A stretch of 37,227 bases of DNA from a virus. The notes beneath the pieces were generated by a model, which searched no databases, was not told the origin of the DNA, and worked only from the letters and a program-made list of their open reading frames with translations. The position numbers and the translations under genes were made by a program. The DNA is taken from the IMG/VR virus record IMGVR_UViG_3300025011_000104, positions 1 through 37,227 of that record, one strand, 5' to 3'. Each line of letters starts with the position of its first letter. The stretch's first letter is position 1. This document shows positions 21,606 through 29,451 of this stretch, piece after piece.

Positions 21606-22655
21606 ATGGCATCGATCCACAAGGTTATGCTGCAAAGCAACAAGGTGCGGTACCGGATCCGCGTGCGGACGTGCGGCCGATCCGCCAGCGCCACTATGCC
21701 GAACCGGGCCGAAGCACGGCGGTGGGCGGCCGAGAAGGAGCGGCAGTTCACGCTGTGCAGGCTGTCACCGCTGGGACGTTCCGAAGTGGTGACGGTGGGA
21801 CAGGTGATTGATCGGTATGTGCGCGAGGTGCTGCGCTACAAGAAGCTGAACACGCGCCGGCAACAGGAACAGCAGCTGGAATGGTGGAAGTGGCTGCTGG
21901 GCGAGGATACGGCGCTGGTGGATGTGACCACGCCGGTGGTGGCCCTGGCCAAGGAACGGTTGTTGCCCCGGGCGCCGTCGACAATCAACCGGTATCTGGC
22001 GGTGCTGTCGCACGTGTTCACGACGGCGGTCAAGGAATGGCAGCTGGCCGAGGTTAACCCGGTGACCAACGTGGTGAAGCTGCCGGAAGGGCGGGAGCGC
22101 ACGCGGGTATTGAGCCGGGATGAACGGGAAAAGCTGCTGTTTGCGTGCTCGACCAGCGGCAACCGGTACCTGTACACCATTGTCGTGCTGGCGCTGTCGA
22201 CCGGGGCGCGCAAGACCGAATTGCGCACGATCCGGCCCGCCCAGGTGAACATTGGGGCGAACCGGATTTATCTGGAAGAGACGAAGACGGACGAGGCGCG
22301 GGCGCTGGTTTTGTACGGTGAGGCGCTGCGGGTAATGACAAAGGTGATGGACGAGCTGCCGGCCGGTGCACGTTATTGCTTCCCGTCGCCGTTCGACCGG
22401 CACCGGCCGGTTGATTTTCGCACAGCCTGGGAAACGGCAGTGGAGAAAGCTGGCTTGCATAACTTCTGCTTTCACGACTTGCGGCATACTGCAGCATCGT
22501 ACCTGGGGGGGCAGGGGGCGAGCCTGGCGCAGATTGGCGCTATCCTGGGGCACTCGTCGGCAAAGACGACGAAGAAGTACACGCATTTCACTAACAGTGG
22601 CGTGGAGCACCTGGTGGAAAAGATGAATCGTTCAGTGTTCAGGGGGCGGGCATGA
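21606..22655 (+). CDS. second tyrosine recombinase, 349 aa
   Basis: All catalytic residues are visible: R202 in STGARKTE, K227 in EETKTDE, H290 and R293 in HDLRH, H316 in GHSS and the nucleophile Y325 in KKYTH. The N-terminal part has an arm-binding-like basic region and a SAM-like core-binding domain (about residues 65-150, with PSTINRYLAVLSHVFTTAV). It belongs to the phage/transposon integrase type. It lacks the additional helix between the patches that marks integron IntI proteins, as far as length and sequence show. It lies 1.2 kb from the cassette array and is unrelated in position to attP. Its stop overlaps the protease gene (ATGA). Confidence 0.85.
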   Translation: MASIHKVMLQSNKVRYRIRVRTCGRSASATMPNRAEARRWAAEKERQFTLCRLSPLGRSEVVTVGQVIDRYVREVLRYKKLNTRRQQEQQLEWWKWLLGEDTALVDVTTPVVALAKERLLPRAPSTINRYLAVLSHVFTTAVKEWQLAEVNPVTNVVKLPEGRERTRVLSRDEREKLLFACSTSGNRYLYTIVVLALSTGARKTELRTIRPAQVNIGANRIYLEETKTDEARALVLYGEALRVMTKVMDELPAGARYCFPSPFDRHRPVDFRTAWETAVEKAGLHNFCFHDLRHTAASYLGGQGASLAQIGAILGHSSAKTTKKYTHFTNSGVEHLVEKMNRSVFRGRA

Positions 22656-23044
22656 CACGGATTACGCAACAGAATTCATGGAGTTGCCTGGCGTGCTGCG
22701 CGGCGATGGTGACCGGCGAGCCGTTGCGGCGGGTAGTGGCTGATGTGGGACACGATGGCGGCCAGGTGGTGGAGAACAGCCGGTATCCCGACGGCCGGCG
22801 CGGGTTCACGTTGTGTGAGATCGTGCGGTATCTGGCCGGGCGCGGGTTCATCCTGGGCGTGCCACTTGACCAGACGGTGAGCATTACCGACCCGGCTATT
22901 TTGATCGTGCAGGGGCGAAAGTACAAACATGCGGTGCTGTGGACCGGGCTGGACGTGCTGGACCCGAACCCGACAGCGCCGGATAACCGGCAGCCGATGG
23001 ATTACCAGATTTTGCAATGGTGGCCGGTGGTGAGGGTAATATGA
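22652..23044 (+). CDS. papain-like (C39-type) cysteine protease-like protein, 130 aa
   Basis: ATG 22652 overlaps the recombinase stop. Residues 6-19 (QQNSWSCLACCAAM) give a Gln followed by catalytic Cys12 at the start of a helix. The later KYKHAVLWTG (H93) and VLDPNP (D104) complete the Cys-His-Asp order of C39-like/papain-fold peptidases. At 130 residues it is close to a bare catalytic domain. Possible targets are a virion or host protein; there is no signal peptide, so it would act in the cytoplasm. C39-like domains can also be inactive binders. Activity is inferred from motif spacing. Confidence 0.6.
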   Translation: MTRITQQNSWSCLACCAAMVTGEPLRRVVADVGHDGGQVVENSRYPDGRRGFTLCEIVRYLAGRGFILGVPLDQTVSITDPAILIVQGRKYKHAVLWTGLDVLDPNPTAPDNRQPMDYQILQWWPVVRVI

Positions 23045-23232
23045 ACAAAAACGACAGACTGAAATATATGAGAGTTTCTGAAATAGAGCATGAATACCAA
23101 CTTGTTATTCAGTTTGACGCATATGGCGTTTCCCAAATGTTTCGGCCAGTTGCTGATGTGCGGGAGGTAATCATCTGCTTAAAACTTATTACAGAGCGGC
23201 TAGAGCGGCGCACGCAATGCGTACAAAAATAA
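23041..23232 (+). CDS. small early protein of unknown function, 63 aa
   Basis: ATG 23041 overlaps the preceding TAA region (GGTAATATG) with GGTGAGGG as ribosome site. The product is mixed alpha/beta (YQLVIQFDAYGVSQM, then VREVIICLKLITERLERR) and moderately basic, without recognised motif. It overlaps the next gene by 16 bases. Confidence 0.5.
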   Translation: MNKNDRLKYMRVSEIEHEYQLVIQFDAYGVSQMFRPVADVREVIICLKLITERLERRTQCVQK

Positions 23233-23489
23233 CCGAAACCGAATTGAAAGCGGCGCGGCAAAAGCTGGGACTGAACCAGATCGAGCTGGCCCGGCGGCTG
23301 GCTACTCCGTACCGAACTTATCAGGATTGGGAAGGCGGCCGGCGCAGCATACCGGGTGTGGTTGCTGTGGCGGTGGAGCTGCTGATACAGCGTGATGCAA
23401 TTGTGATGCAGGCGATCATTGAAAAGATCGACCGTGACCTGGGAGGGTCCAATGTCAGAAAACGCGGAAGCGGTGGCCCGGCTGTTTGA
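23217..23489 (+). CDS. XRE-family helix-turn-helix protein, 90 aa
   Basis: The sequence LKAARQKLGLNQIELARRLATPYRTYQDWEGGRRSIP is a textbook Xre/Cro-like HTH, here residues ~10-46, with the recognition helix around TPYRTYQDW. The remaining helix (VAVAVELLIQRDAIVMQAII) may dimerise. The gene lies immediately upstream of the Mor-like activator and overlaps its start, so it probably takes part in the early-to-late switch. The C-terminal RKRGSGGPAV tail is short and basic. Confidence 0.75.
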   Translation: MRTKITETELKAARQKLGLNQIELARRLATPYRTYQDWEGGRRSIPGVVAVAVELLIQRDAIVMQAIIEKIDRDLGGSNVRKRGSGGPAV

Positions 23490-23712
23490 ACGTCTGCAGG
23501 CAGAATTTACCAACGGCGGGATGATCATTCAGGTGATCGTGCAGGAACTGGGCGACATGCGCGTGACCTTTCCCAGCGTCAAAGACTTGTACCGCATGGA
23601 GCGCAACCGCTGCATTGTGGCCGAATTCAACGGCGGCAACCTGGCCGAACTGGGGTTTAAGTATCGGCTGACCCCGCGCCAGGTGCGCAACATTGTGCTA
23701 GCCGAAAAATAG
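23452..23712 (+). CDS. Mor-family transcription activator, 86 aa
   Basis: ATG 23452 follows GGGAGGGTCCA. The C-terminal part YRMERNRCIVAEFNGGNLAELGFKYRLTPRQVRNIV fits the Mor/C activator fold of phage Mu, in which R-rich and 'FNG.N...LA..Y.LS.RQVY.I' helices form the DNA-binding helix-turn-helix; the core is near residues 45-82. Mor proteins activate middle/late promoters that lack a good -35 box, using host RNA polymerase. It is the last early gene, directly before the late operon, and no phage RNA polymerase is encoded, so it is the natural candidate for the late switch. That role is inferred. Confidence 0.75.
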   Translation: MSENAEAVARLFERLQAEFTNGGMIIQVIVQELGDMRVTFPSVKDLYRMERNRCIVAEFNGGNLAELGFKYRLTPRQVRNIVLAEK

Positions 23713-23901
23713 TGAAACGCTTTGCCGTATAGTTTCCTCCCTTCCGTTGTATATCCCCCTTGACCATTGGCAACTCCTCGGGAAAACCCGCCGCGTCCGT
23801 TCCCCCTCCTGTGCGGGCGCGGCGGGCAGACCTGGGGAAACGGGGGAAACGATGGACCACGCCAGCAGGACAATTTTTTCGACAATCAAGCAGGTGGCCC
23901 G
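23713..23901 (+). promoter_or_regulatory. late-operon leader / putative Mor-dependent promoter region
   Basis: This is 189 bases between the Mor-like gene and the portal. It has a pyrimidine-rich stretch (TTTCCTCCCTTCC), TTGACC at 23760 with no good -10, and a 9-bp hairpin CCCGCCGCG / CGCGGCGGG at 23787-23826. A tiny frame starts at ATG 23852 (17 residues) and its TGA overlaps the portal GTG start (GTGA at 23902), suggesting coupled translation. The promoter is inferred from context. Confidence 0.45.
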
Positions 23902-25524
23902 GTGACAGGGCAAGAGCTGTGCAAGCATCTTGAAGCGCTGAAGGCGTTGCGCATGCAGTGGGAGGTCTTCGCACAGCAGTGTTACCAATACAGCTGGCCG
24001 GTACGTGGCGTCATGTTTGGCCAGGAAGCGTCTCTTTCTCCCGACGAGGTGCAGGCGCAGGCTAAGAACCTGCTGGCGGCGATGATGGATTCCACCGCCA
24101 CCGACGCCGGCAACATCCTGGCAAGCAGCCTGGTGTCGGGCATGACCCCGGCGGCATCCCGCTGGTTCGGCTGGAAGTCGGTGGAGAAGGACGAGCCGGG
24201 CGAGCTGAAAGACTGGCTGGAAGATAAAGCCACGCAGATTCACGCCGAGATCCACGCCAGCAACTACGACCCTATCGGTTTCGAAGCAATGATTGACGTA
24301 GTGGCCGCCGGCATGGCCGCCATCTACATCGACGAAGGCACCGACACACCTTTTTCTTTTGAGCTGTGGCCGCTCCATTCCTGCTATTTCGCATCGACCC
24401 GCCGCGACGGCACCATTGACACCATTTTTTATTGCTACAGCCTGACCGCGCAGCAGGCGGTGAAGGAGTACGGCGGCCGCGTGTCGGAGGATATCCGCGA
24501 GGCGTTTGCCAAAGGTCCGTACAAGCGGTTCCAGTTCTTCCAGGCGATATTCCCCAAGGACGTGGACGGCAACGAGCCGCCGAAAAAAAAGGACGTGCTG
24601 CTGCCGTATGCGTCGTATCACGTGGAGCTGAACAAAAAGCGCATTGTGCGCAGCGGCGGGTATTCCACGTTTCCGGTTGCCGTGCCGTGCTGGCTGCGCC
24701 TGCCGAACAGCGTCTATGCACAGGGACCGATGGCTAGTTGCCTGGCAGATATCAAGACGTTGAACCGGGGCGAAAAGATCATCCTGGACAATGCCGAATG
24801 GCAGATGGCCGGCATGTGGGGCGGGGTGGACGATGGCGTGCTGAATCCGAAAACGGTACGGCTGGGGCCGAAAAAGCTGGTGATGATGAGCAGCAAGGAC
24901 AGCATGTTCCCGCTCAATCCCCCGGGCGATGTGCGCATTGGTGACGGCCTGATGGACAAGAAGCGCGCTTCGATCCGCCGCATACTGATGGCCGACCAGC
25001 TGGAACCGGCGGAAAAAGGGCCGGCCATGACGGCGACGGAGGTGCATTACCGCATCAACCTGCTGCGCCAGTTGCTGGGTCCCATGTTCGGCCGGATTCA
25101 AACGTTTCTGCCGACGCTGGTCACGCGCTGTTTTTTTATCCGGCTGAAGCAGGGCAAGCTGGGGCCGCTGCCGCCGGCACTGCGCGAACGCACCGTGCGG
25201 CTGCAGTACATTTCTCCGCTGGCCCGGTCACAGCAGCTGGAAGATGTGGCGGCAATGGATCGGCTTGAACAGGATCTGTTGGCGAAGGAAAAATTTGTCC
25301 CGGGCGCGGTGGATATTTACGACTGGGACGAGGCCGGGCGGAAAAAAGCGGAATTCCTAGGCGTGCCGCAGGTGCTGGTGTTGGATAAAAACAAGGTGAC
25401 CGAGATCCGCAAGATAAAAGAAGACCGCGCGGCGCAGGCGGCGCAGGCCAGCGGCAAACCGGCGGGGCAGTCGGGCGGCGGGATGGCGGGCATGGGTGAC
25501 ATGTCGGCGGCGATGGGGGCTTGA
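23902..25524 (+). CDS. portal / head-to-tail connector (T7 gp8-like), 540 aa
   Basis: The start GTG 23902 has AGGTGG upstream and gives the usual N-terminus TGQELCKHLEALKALRMQWE... YSWP. This family forms the dodecameric head-tail ring through which DNA enters and leaves. The mostly helical sequence contains DAGNILASSLVSGMTP near residues 70-85 and WPLHSCYFASTRRDGTIDTIF, typical of the collar-type 'Bacteriophage head to tail connecting protein' family. The C-terminal end is disordered, Gly/Met-rich. In-frame sequence upstream of 23902 is open back to about 23767 but reads as hairpin leader. The stop overlaps the next ATG (TGATG). Confidence 0.85.
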   Translation: MTGQELCKHLEALKALRMQWEVFAQQCYQYSWPVRGVMFGQEASLSPDEVQAQAKNLLAAMMDSTATDAGNILASSLVSGMTPAASRWFGWKSVEKDEPGELKDWLEDKATQIHAEIHASNYDPIGFEAMIDVVAAGMAAIYIDEGTDTPFSFELWPLHSCYFASTRRDGTIDTIFYCYSLTAQQAVKEYGGRVSEDIREAFAKGPYKRFQFFQAIFPKDVDGNEPPKKKDVLLPYASYHVELNKKRIVRSGGYSTFPVAVPCWLRLPNSVYAQGPMASCLADIKTLNRGEKIILDNAEWQMAGMWGGVDDGVLNPKTVRLGPKKLVMMSSKDSMFPLNPPGDVRIGDGLMDKKRASIRRILMADQLEPAEKGPAMTATEVHYRINLLRQLLGPMFGRIQTFLPTLVTRCFFIRLKQGKLGPLPPALRERTVRLQYISPLARSQQLEDVAAMDRLEQDLLAKEKFVPGAVDIYDWDEAGRKKAEFLGVPQVLVLDKNKVTEIRKIKEDRAAQAAQASGKPAGQSGGGMAGMGDMSAAMGA

Positions 25525-25835
25525 TGTACCAGTACCCGAACATACCCACCGATGTGAACAATCAGAAGCTGGCCGGCGCAGCTGTGTTTAATCCGAAAAG
25601 TGGGTTATGGGAACCGGCGCCATACGACCCGCTGGTGCATTACAAAAGGGCCAACGGCGATTCGTCCGGAGACCCGGCATATCACGGTTTCACCGCTGCC
25701 GATGGCTCGTGGTTTATTATGAAAATGAACCTGGTTGATGAAAACGAACGATTTGCCAGGGGAATGGCGGACTTCCCGACGGCATGGGCCAATCGGGCCA
25801 GCCTTGGTTATAACTATTTTCACGTGGTGTTTTGA
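25524..25835 (+). CDS. virion-region protein of unknown function, 103 aa
   Basis: The ATG at 25524 overlaps the portal stop (TGATG). The product is rich in Tyr, Asn and Pro, with YDPLVHYKRANGDSSGDPAYHGF and FIMKMNLVDENERFARGMADFP, suggesting a compact beta-rich protein that may decorate the portal or head. No family recognised. The stop again overlaps the next start, so portal to 26074 form one coupled run. Confidence 0.55.
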   Translation: MYQYPNIPTDVNNQKLAGAAVFNPKSGLWEPAPYDPLVHYKRANGDSSGDPAYHGFTAADGSWFIMKMNLVDENERFARGMADFPTAWANRASLGYNYFHVVF

Positions 25836-26074
25836 TGGAAGAAAGCCGAATTATCAAAGTTGATATTCGCCAGGGGGATATCGAACATACCGTGTCACTA
25901 GCCGATTTTGTTGAAAAGCTGGTGGCCGAACTGCGGCCAGTAACGTTTCGTTCACGAGTGTTTAGTACAAAAGGGGTGCCTGACCCGCAGGAAATGGAGC
26001 GGGAGCAGCGCAGCGCGATTGATCGGGTTATTCAGAGGATTCGAGATGATAAGGATGCTAGGCACGTAGAGTAA
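25835..26074 (+). CDS. small acidic-basic helical protein, 79 aa
   Basis: The ATG at 25835 overlaps the previous stop (TGATG). It is highly charged: EESRIIKVDIRQGDIEHTVS, a central VEKLVAELRPV and a C-terminal helix QEMEREQRSAIDRVIQRIRDDKDARHVE. There is no signal or membrane segment. Probably a structural accessory or chaperone for assembly. Unknown family. Confidence 0.5.
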   Translation: MEESRIIKVDIRQGDIEHTVSLADFVEKLVAELRPVTFRSRVFSTKGVPDPQEMEREQRSAIDRVIQRIRDDKDARHVE

Positions 26075-26090
26075 ACGGGGAGGCAATATA

Positions 26091-26492
26091 ATGCAACTAT
26101 CTATAGCAGTGCGCAACGCACGACTTGATGCAGTTGAAACAACTATCGGAGCAAATGCCATACTTGAAATCAGAACCGGTGCAGCCCCGGCGAACTGTGC
26201 GGCAGCTAATTCAGGGACCGTGCTTGTAACAATAACGCTTCCGGCTGATTGGATGGCGGCAGCAGATAACGGGTCGAAGGCAAAATCGGGCACATGGAGC
26301 GATGCCAGCGCTGACGCCACCGGGACTGCGGCACATTATCGCATATTTGCTTCGGATGGTACTACCTGTCACAAGCAGGGGACAGTAACCGTCACCGGCG
26401 GCGGTGGTGATTTGACTCTTGATAATACGTCTATTGCTGCGGGGCAAGCCGTGACAATCACAGGATTTGCCTGGACAGACGGCAACGCATAG
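26091..26492 (+). CDS. phage virion structural protein of the 'LEIRTGAAP' type, 133 aa
   Basis: AAACGGGGAGGCAATATA precedes ATG 26091. The protein begins QLSIAVRNARLDAVETTIGA, then LEIRTGAAPANCAAANSGT, LPADWMAAADNGSKAKSGTW and GTVTVTGGGGDLTLDNTSIAAGQ. The same succession is a common small virion or head-associated protein in many tailed phages of Gram-negative bacteria. It is all-beta and Ala/Thr/Gly-rich, and likely a head decoration protein, but the exact role is not established. Confidence 0.65.
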   Translation: MQLSIAVRNARLDAVETTIGANAILEIRTGAAPANCAAANSGTVLVTITLPADWMAAADNGSKAKSGTWSDASADATGTAAHYRIFASDGTTCHKQGTVTVTGGGGDLTLDNTSIAAGQAVTITGFAWTDGNA

Positions 26493-26503
26493 GAGAAACG
26501 TCT

Positions 26504-26917
26504 ATGAAGCGATATTATCTTGCAGAAATAGAAGAGTATGAATGGGAGCCTGGAGCAATTGGCTATAGGTGTCGTGCTTCCGCGTATCCTGGGTTACTGT
26601 TTGATGGTGGTGAGATACTTACAGACCCTGTGACAGGTAAGCCGACTAATCGCTTTGCTCTTGTGTTGGTTAAGGCGAAAGATCATGCGTTGTTAATCAA
26701 TGATCCAAAGATGAACCCTTTACCCATGGTTGATCTAGACGTGAAGATGTCTAGTGTCCACACACCAACTAAGAACGCTTTGATTGCAACCCTTAAAAGA
26801 CTCGGATTAGCTACGGAATTTATCAGCAATACTGATGGGTACAGGGAAGTGATTAGGGCGTTAGGGCGTGTCAATAATCCTGATTTTGATGAAAACAAAT
26901 TTGATGTAAACGAGTAA
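26504..26917 (+). CDS. protein of unknown function in AT-rich insert, 137 aa
   Basis: AGGAGAAACGTCT precedes ATG 26504. The protein is mixed alpha/beta (YYLAEIEEYEWEPGAIGYRC..., FALVLVKAKDHALLIND) with a C-terminal helix-rich region (NALIATLKRLGLATEF). Codon use is AT-rich and clearly different from the flanking structural genes, which suggests a recently acquired accessory gene between portal and scaffold. No family recognised. Confidence 0.55.
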   Translation: MKRYYLAEIEEYEWEPGAIGYRCRASAYPGLLFDGGEILTDPVTGKPTNRFALVLVKAKDHALLINDPKMNPLPMVDLDVKMSSVHTPTKNALIATLKRLGLATEFISNTDGYREVIRALGRVNNPDFDENKFDVNE

Positions 26918-26921
26918 GCCT

Positions 26922-27770
26922 ATGGCGTTTGTTTACGATACTTTTACAGATATAGACAGTACGGCGCTGGAAGACCATATCGGAGAGACTGGTGCAGTAT
27001 GGTCAAAGCATGGAAGCTATGGCACCGGAGTATCTTTAATAACGGCACAACGGTGCCGCGTTTCTAGTGCAGCATCCTGCTTTTATGCTGCAGGCTCCCC
27101 TGCTTCACCAGACTATACTGTTGAGACACCAGTGTATGTGGCTAGTAATTCAACCAATGCCGCAAATGGGGTGGCGGCTCGTATTAATACCACCGCAAAT
27201 ACTATGTATTTTGCAAGGTATATATACACATCCGGGTGGCAATTATTTAAGATAGTAAACGGTTCAGCAACACAACTAGGTTCTTCTGTATCGCAAACAC
27301 TTACAGTCGGAAGCACTTATGTTCTCAAGTTAAGTCTTATTGGTACAGCTATTGTTGTAAGCGTAGACGATGTACAAGTTATTAGCGTAACTGATTCAGC
27401 CATAACGGATGCAGGGAAAATAGGATTTAGGGCCGTCGTTGGCTCAGCCACAACTGGGTATCACTTAGACAGCATAATCGGTGCTGATCCTTCTGCCGTT
27501 TCAGTGGATGGTGAGATGACGTTAACTCTTGAACCAATGGTCCAAGAGTTAACGGGTATAGTGTTAGTATCAGGGGTGTCTAACCAGCTGTTTGACAATA
27601 TGCTGGTTGAATTTTATGGCAACGTGTTGATAGCCGGTATTCAAGATGTAGCATTTGCAGCCATGACGCAAGTAGCTACCGGCGGTAATATCGCTCCTTT
27701 GGATCGGACGAAATTGAAAACAATATTCAACCCATTTTCCCAAAAGTTTGATTACATTTACGTAAAATAG
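26922..27770 (+). CDS. beta-rich, possibly lectin-like, AT-rich protein, 282 aa
   Basis: This gene starts with ATG 26922, five bases after the previous gene. The first ~190 residues resemble a jelly-roll/LamG-type domain (DHIGETGAVWSKHGSYGTG, NTANTMYFARYIYTSGWQLFKI, TYVLKLSLIGTAIVVSVDDVQV and KIGFRAVVG), as used for carbohydrate contact. The C-terminal third is a second beta region ending FNPFSQKFDYIYVK. AT-rich codon use matches the gene before it. A head- or tail-associated adhesin is plausible but not proven. Confidence 0.55.
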   Translation: MAFVYDTFTDIDSTALEDHIGETGAVWSKHGSYGTGVSLITAQRCRVSSAASCFYAAGSPASPDYTVETPVYVASNSTNAANGVAARINTTANTMYFARYIYTSGWQLFKIVNGSATQLGSSVSQTLTVGSTYVLKLSLIGTAIVVSVDDVQVISVTDSAITDAGKIGFRAVVGSATTGYHLDSIIGADPSAVSVDGEMTLTLEPMVQELTGIVLVSGVSNQLFDNMLVEFYGNVLIAGIQDVAFAAMTQVATGGNIAPLDRTKLKTIFNPFSQKFDYIYVK

Positions 27771-27777
27771 GTATTTT

Positions 27778-27966
27778 ATGCCAGTCCCAAACGAAACCTA
27801 CAACCGCATATTCCAGACAGACCCGGACGGCCAGACGATCCTTACTGAACTGGCCGGCCGTTACGTGCTCGCACCTTTGGTGGTGCCGGGCGATATACAT
27901 GCAACGCTGGCCAACGCCGCCCGGCACGACCTGGTGCTGGAAATCATGGAGAAGGCCGGCCAATAA
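27778..27966 (+). CDS. small Bbp19-like head-region protein, 62 aa
   Basis: ATG 27778 lies eight bases after the previous stop. The pattern YNRIFQTDPDGQTILTELAGRYV...  ARHDLVLEIMEKAGQ resembles the short Bbp19-type family often found beside head genes of podoviruses, with an N-terminal 'F..t..G..vL..L' and a C-terminal helix. It may be a head assembly accessory factor. Identification is by pattern only. Confidence 0.55.
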   Translation: MPVPNETYNRIFQTDPDGQTILTELAGRYVLAPLVVPGDIHATLANAARHDLVLEIMEKAGQ

Positions 27967-27978
27967 CGGAGGAAAAAC

Positions 27979-28434
27979 ATGGACAACCGCACCACGTATA
28001 AAAAGGAATACGTCCCCGGGCAGGGACACGTCGTTACCACCGTTCCCCACGCCGGGACTATGCCCGGCCCTGTTCAGGTCGTGCCGGCAGTTCAGCAGGT
28101 AAATGGTTCTGTCAAACCGGAGCATTTCCCGACTGACGCCTTGATGCAGATTCTGGACGCGCAGGGACTGGCCTATATAAGCAAGGCCGAACTGCAGCAG
28201 CTGCGCGAGAAAGCGGCCATTGCCGACGGTGAAGCGTCCGACGAGGCAAGCGGCGACGGCATGACTACCGTCAGCATAGCCGGGCTCAGCATTGAGAAGG
28301 CAACCGAGATTATCATGCAGGTCGACAGCCTGGACGCGCTGACGCAGCTGATGAAGGACGAGGACCGCAGAGCGCTGTTAAAGGCTGGCGAAGCACGGGC
28401 CGAGCAGCTGAAAAGCCTGGAAGGGGGTAAGTGA
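27979..28434 (+). CDS. head-region protein of unknown function, 151 aa
   Basis: AACGGAGGAAAAAC precedes ATG 27979. The N-terminal third is Val/Pro-rich and probably unstructured (PHAGTMPGPVQVVPAVQQVNG). The rest is helical with charged segments (KAELQQLREKAAIADGEASDE, LTQLMKDEDRRALLKAGEARAEQLKSL). Its place just before the scaffold suggests an assembly factor. No family recognised. Confidence 0.5.
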   Translation: MDNRTTYKKEYVPGQGHVVTTVPHAGTMPGPVQVVPAVQQVNGSVKPEHFPTDALMQILDAQGLAYISKAELQQLREKAAIADGEASDEASGDGMTTVSIAGLSIEKATEIIMQVDSLDALTQLMKDEDRRALLKAGEARAEQLKSLEGGK

Positions 28435-28437
28435 TTG

Positions 28438-29328
28438 ATGAAATCGGATAACGCGCAAGCGCCCGACATGCGGTTTTTGATGATATGCGACCCGCTGGCC
28501 AGGGAAGGCGACGGCGATCAGGGCGGCGACGGTGGCGACCAGGGTAGCGATGGCGACCAGGGGCAAGGCGACGGCGGCAGCCTGCTGCAGAATCGCGGCG
28601 GCAATGCCGACGACCAGGGCGGGCAGAATAACGACGGCGACCAGGGTGGCGCGTTCGTTATTCCGGACAAGTTCCTGGTAAAAAACGCGGCCGGCGAGAT
28701 CGATCACAAGGGCACCCTTGAAAAGCTGGGGCAGTCGTACACGCACCTGGAAAAACGGCTGGGAGCCGGCGAAGCGCCACCGGAAACGCCGGACAAGTAC
28801 AAGCTGGACAAATACCTGCCGGACGGGTACGACGAAAAACCCGAAGCCATGAAGCCGATTATTGAGCGGTTTCACAAGGCAGGGCTGAACAACAAGCAGC
28901 TGCAGGAAGTTATGAACGTGTTTGGCGAGCAACTGGCCAACGGGCTGGCCCAGGAAAAGGCGGACATGACCGCCGCCATGGGCACCCTCAAGCAAGCATG
29001 GAAAGGCGCCGAGTACGACAAGAACATGGAACGCGCCAATGTGGCGTTGAATACGCTGGCCGCACCCGAAGAAGTGAAGGCGATCACCGGCGACCCGAAA
29101 CTGATGAACAACCCGAACCTCATACGGCTGCTGGCCGCCATGGGGCGCGAACTGGAAGACGATCACAGCGCCCGGGACAGCATCGACGCGGCCGAAATCG
29201 ACAGCCTGGACGAGCTGTACACGTCCGAAGCGTACACCAACGCCAAGCATAAGGATCATGACCGCGTAGTGACAAAGATGCAGGCCGCGTTTGCACGCGG
29301 CTACAAACCGCCGAAGTTGCGGAACTAG
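28438..29328 (+). CDS. scaffolding protein, putative, 296 aa
   Basis: ATG 28438 (GTGATTGATG) follows the previous gene by three bases. Residues ~23-70 are an extreme Asp/Gly/Gln-rich stretch (GDQGGDGGDQGSDGDQ and repeats), followed by an all-helical, charged region (LEKLGQSYTHLEKRL, KPIIERFHKAGLNNKQLQEVM, TKMQAAFARGYKPPK). High helix content, acidic character and position directly before the capsid gene are the hallmarks of podovirus scaffolds (T7 gp9-like), which guide head assembly and are then lost. The Asp/Gly stretch is unusual. Identification is by position and composition. Confidence 0.7.
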   Translation: MKSDNAQAPDMRFLMICDPLAREGDGDQGGDGGDQGSDGDQGQGDGGSLLQNRGGNADDQGGQNNDGDQGGAFVIPDKFLVKNAAGEIDHKGTLEKLGQSYTHLEKRLGAGEAPPETPDKYKLDKYLPDGYDEKPEAMKPIIERFHKAGLNNKQLQEVMNVFGEQLANGLAQEKADMTAAMGTLKQAWKGAEYDKNMERANVALNTLAAPEEVKAITGDPKLMNNPNLIRLLAAMGRELEDDHSARDSIDAAEIDSLDELYTSEAYTNAKHKDHDRVVTKMQAAFARGYKPPKLRN

Positions 29329-29451
29329 GAGCGGATAAGGCACGACCCCCGCACAATCGAAGACAGCAGTACAGGCCCGCCATGGCGGCGGACAACCTGG
29401 GAACCGGTAGCAGCAGTAACACACACCATACCCAAAAGGAGAACCGCCGCC

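Noticed and set aside
21606-22655. Integron integrase (IntI) for the cassette array
   Set aside because: The catalytic residues are those of a general tyrosine recombinase, but the sequence does not show the extra segment of IntI proteins, and there is no attI-like layout beside it.
23698-25101. Long minus-strand open frame (467 codons) opposite the portal gene
   Set aside because: It is antisense to a well-supported portal gene with family features; long antisense frames are common at this GC content. The same holds for the minus-strand frame at 28378-29982 opposite the scaffold and capsid genes.
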